This document shows, in pieces, positions 14,208 to 15,544 of a DNA stretch of 15,544 nucleotides. Made by a program: the position numbers and the translations under genes. The notes under the pieces were generated by a model. The model saw only the letters and a program-made list of their open reading frames with translations, was not told where the DNA came from and searched no databases. Each line of letters opens with the position of its first letter. Position 1 is the first letter of the stretch. Source of the DNA: Deltaproteobacteria bacterium RIFCSPLOWO2_02_56_12 (GTDB lineage: Bacteria > Desulfobacterota > Binatia > UBA9968); the NCBI GenBank assembly GCA_001799045.1, contig MGRY01000027.1:1-15544 (forward strand). Direction: 5' to 3'.

Positions 14208-15455
14208 CTATTTTCCTTTGAGTTCGAGGCGCTTTCGCAGAGCGCCCAGGTTCGCCGGCACCGGACGCAGCTCCTCATCGGAGATCTTTACGGCGTCCGG
14301 CTGCTTGAGACCGTGGCCGGTGATTGTGCAGACGACTAGATCACCAGGAGCGATGATTCCTTGCTCCTGCAACTTCTTTGCGGCAGCCACTGAAACAGCG
14401 CCGGCGGGCTCAGCGAAGATTCCTCCCAGGCGGGCAAGGAGCGATTGGGCCTCAAGGATCTCGTCGTCGGCGAGGGCAACGGCAGTGCCGTGAGAGGCTC
14501 GAATCGCTTCCAAGGCTCGCCCGCCCATGGACTTGGGATAGCCGACCTGGATGCTTTCGGCCACCGTATCCCTGGCAACAACCGGCTCGATATCAGAGAG
14601 ACCCCTGTGCACAGCGGCCACGATAGGAGCGGCCGCTTCGCTTTGAGCGGCAATGAGCCTGGGTAAACGGTCGACCCAGCCCAGCGTTAAAAGCTCATTG
14701 TAGCCCTTCCACATGGCATAGATTCCGGTTCCGCCAGCCGTGGGATGGATGATCCAGTCCGGAACCCGTCCACTCAACTGGTCGAAAAGCTCATAGGCAT
14801 AGGATTTTTTTCCCTCATTCCGATAGGGATTGGTCGAGAGGCAGTCGTACCATCCGAATTCCTTAAGCGCGGCTTTGTAAAGCCTGGCAGCTTCCTCAAA
14901 GTCTCCTTTCACCACCACGACGGTTGCGCCATAGGCGCCGGCCTGGACTATCTTGGAGGGGGATGTCCCCTCGGGCACCATTACGATGCTTTTAAGACCG
15001 GCGGCCGCCGCGTAGCCGGCGACCGAGGCGGCGGCGTTTCCAGTCGAAACAACAGCCGCTGTCTTGTAGCCGAGCTCTTTGGCCTTGGAGATGCCGACTG
15101 TGTTGCTCCGGTCCTTCAAGGAGCCGGTGGGGAGAACCGTATCGTTCTTGACATAAAGGCGGGAGATTCCCAGTCTTGCCGCAAGGCTGGAGGGCTGGAG
15201 CAGAGGCGTGTACCCTTCACCTAAAGAAACAATGGCCGAACGCTCCTCAACGGGGAAAAATTCAAACCAGCGCCAGACCGTCTGCTCGGTCCGCTGCCGA
15301 ATCTCGGCAAGCTGGGGCTTCGATAGACGGCCGATCTCGACGACAGCCTCCAGAACAGCGGCGCAGGTCGGACACTGAAATGTAGTCTTGGAAGGGGACT
15401 CCCAACCACATTTCGGGCAGCGCAATTTTACCACGCGGCTTTTCCCATCACCCAA
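14208..15455 (-). CDS. Threonine synthase-like PLP enzyme
   Basis: The 415-residue protein is a fold-type II pyridoxal-phosphate enzyme of the threonine synthase family, which converts O-phosphohomoserine to threonine. A zinc-ribbon-like N-terminus has CPKC (C13, C16) and CPTC (C28, C31). SLGEGYTPLL (78-87) and PTGSLKDRSN (109-118), with K114 as the PLP-bound lysine, are diagnostic. STGNAAAS is the substrate/phosphate region, GGTGIY the cofactor-binding loop and TITGHGLK the C-terminal signature. The start is taken as TTG 15455; GTG at codon 8 is an alternative, and neither has a strong ribosome-binding site. It precedes the OFA-type carrier on the same strand without a gap. No other threonine-pathway gene is present, so a role in another PLP reaction, such as a cysteate-synthase-like one, cannot be excluded. 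I therefore give no gene symbol. Confidence 0.88.
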   Translation of the reverse strand: MGDGKSRVVKLRCPKCGWESPSKTTFQCPTCAAVLEAVVEIGRLSKPQLAEIRQRTEQTVWRWFEFFPVEERSAIVSLGEGYTPLLQPSSLAARLGISRLYVKNDTVLPTGSLKDRSNTVGISKAKELGYKTAAVVSTGNAAASVAGYAAAAGLKSIVMVPEGTSPSKIVQAGAYGATVVVVKGDFEEAARLYKAALKEFGWYDCLSTNPYRNEGKKSYAYELFDQLSGRVPDWIIHPTAGGTGIYAMWKGYNELLTLGWVDRLPRLIAAQSEAAAPIVAAVHRGLSDIEPVVARDTVAESIQVGYPKSMGGRALEAIRASHGTAVALADDEILEAQSLLARLGGIFAEPAGAVSVAAAKKLQEQGIIAPGDLVVCTITGHGLKQPDAVKISDEELRPVPANLGALRKRLELKGK

Positions 15456-15496
15456 CGATTCAGACTAATACAAACGAAATAAACAAAGTGACATTA

Positions 15497-15542
15497 AAAA
15501 GAATGAGATTCTTCGCTTGCGCTCAGAATGACACTCTTTTTG
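15497..15542. repeat. Palindromic repeat at the window end, terminator-like
   Basis: AAAAAGA (15497-15503) and TCTTTTT (15536-15542) are outer arms. Inside them, ATTCT (15509-15513) and AGAAT (15526-15530) flank CGCTTGCGC-like sequence. The element lies upstream of the threonine synthase start, on the far side of its likely promoter. Read on the plus strand it ends in a T-run, so it could terminate transcription arriving from the right-hand neighbour or from an antisense transcript. The core resembles repeats that recur between genes in many environmental genomes; that recollection is not checked here. Confidence 0.5.
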
Positions 15543-15544
15543 TC

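Overview
The window is chromosomal DNA of moderately high G+C from a bacterium that cannot be named from the sequence alone. The gene set combines an FdhF/YdeP-type molybdopterin oxidoreductase, a thiamine-diphosphate (TPP) enzyme, an M20 deacylase-like protein, an NMT1-like binding protein, a TAXI-like binding protein, a VOC protein and two MFS carriers. With the short palindromic repeats between genes, this style resembles uncultured soil or subsurface lineages such as Binatota/Desulfobacterota-like or Rokubacteria-like genomes. That placement is inference. No rRNA, tRNA, CRISPR array or complete insertion sequence was seen.

Left end (1-2380): a short AT-rich repeat tract, then a gene for a molybdopterin oxidoreductase with Cys at the position of the formate dehydrogenase selenocysteine.

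Centre-left (2546-4855): what I read as the relic of a chromosomal integron. It begins with the N-terminal part of an integron-type tyrosine recombinase, cut off before its first catalytic residue. The right half of an attC-like site follows, then a cassette of about 675 bp holding a BrnT/BrnA-type toxin-antitoxin pair and ending in a complete, compact attC-like site. Next comes a gene for a PD-(D/E)XK nuclease-like protein, probably a second cassette that has lost its attC. The strongest support is that the attC left core pairs better with the far upstream start of the cassette than with the core beside it, as expected after cassette integration.

Centre (4913-6680): an MFS exporter gene on the minus strand, with a palindromic repeat inside its N-terminal coding region. 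It is divergent from a gene for a small membrane protein, and an inverted repeat lies between them.

Centre-right (6706-10907): a benzoylformate-decarboxylase/acetolactate-synthase-like TPP enzyme, divergent from an M20-family protein that lacks several canonical active-site residues. The M20 gene converges with a gene for an exported NMT1/SsuA-like substrate-binding protein. These may belong to one catabolic function with unknown substrate.

Right (11446-15455): a VOC metalloprotein and a TAXI-like solute-receptor homologue without a signal peptide, in tandem and separated by a perfect palindrome. Convergent to them is a threonine-synthase-like gene followed by an OFA-type MFS carrier whose start abuts the synthase stop codon. 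The window ends in another palindromic repeat that resembles a terminator.
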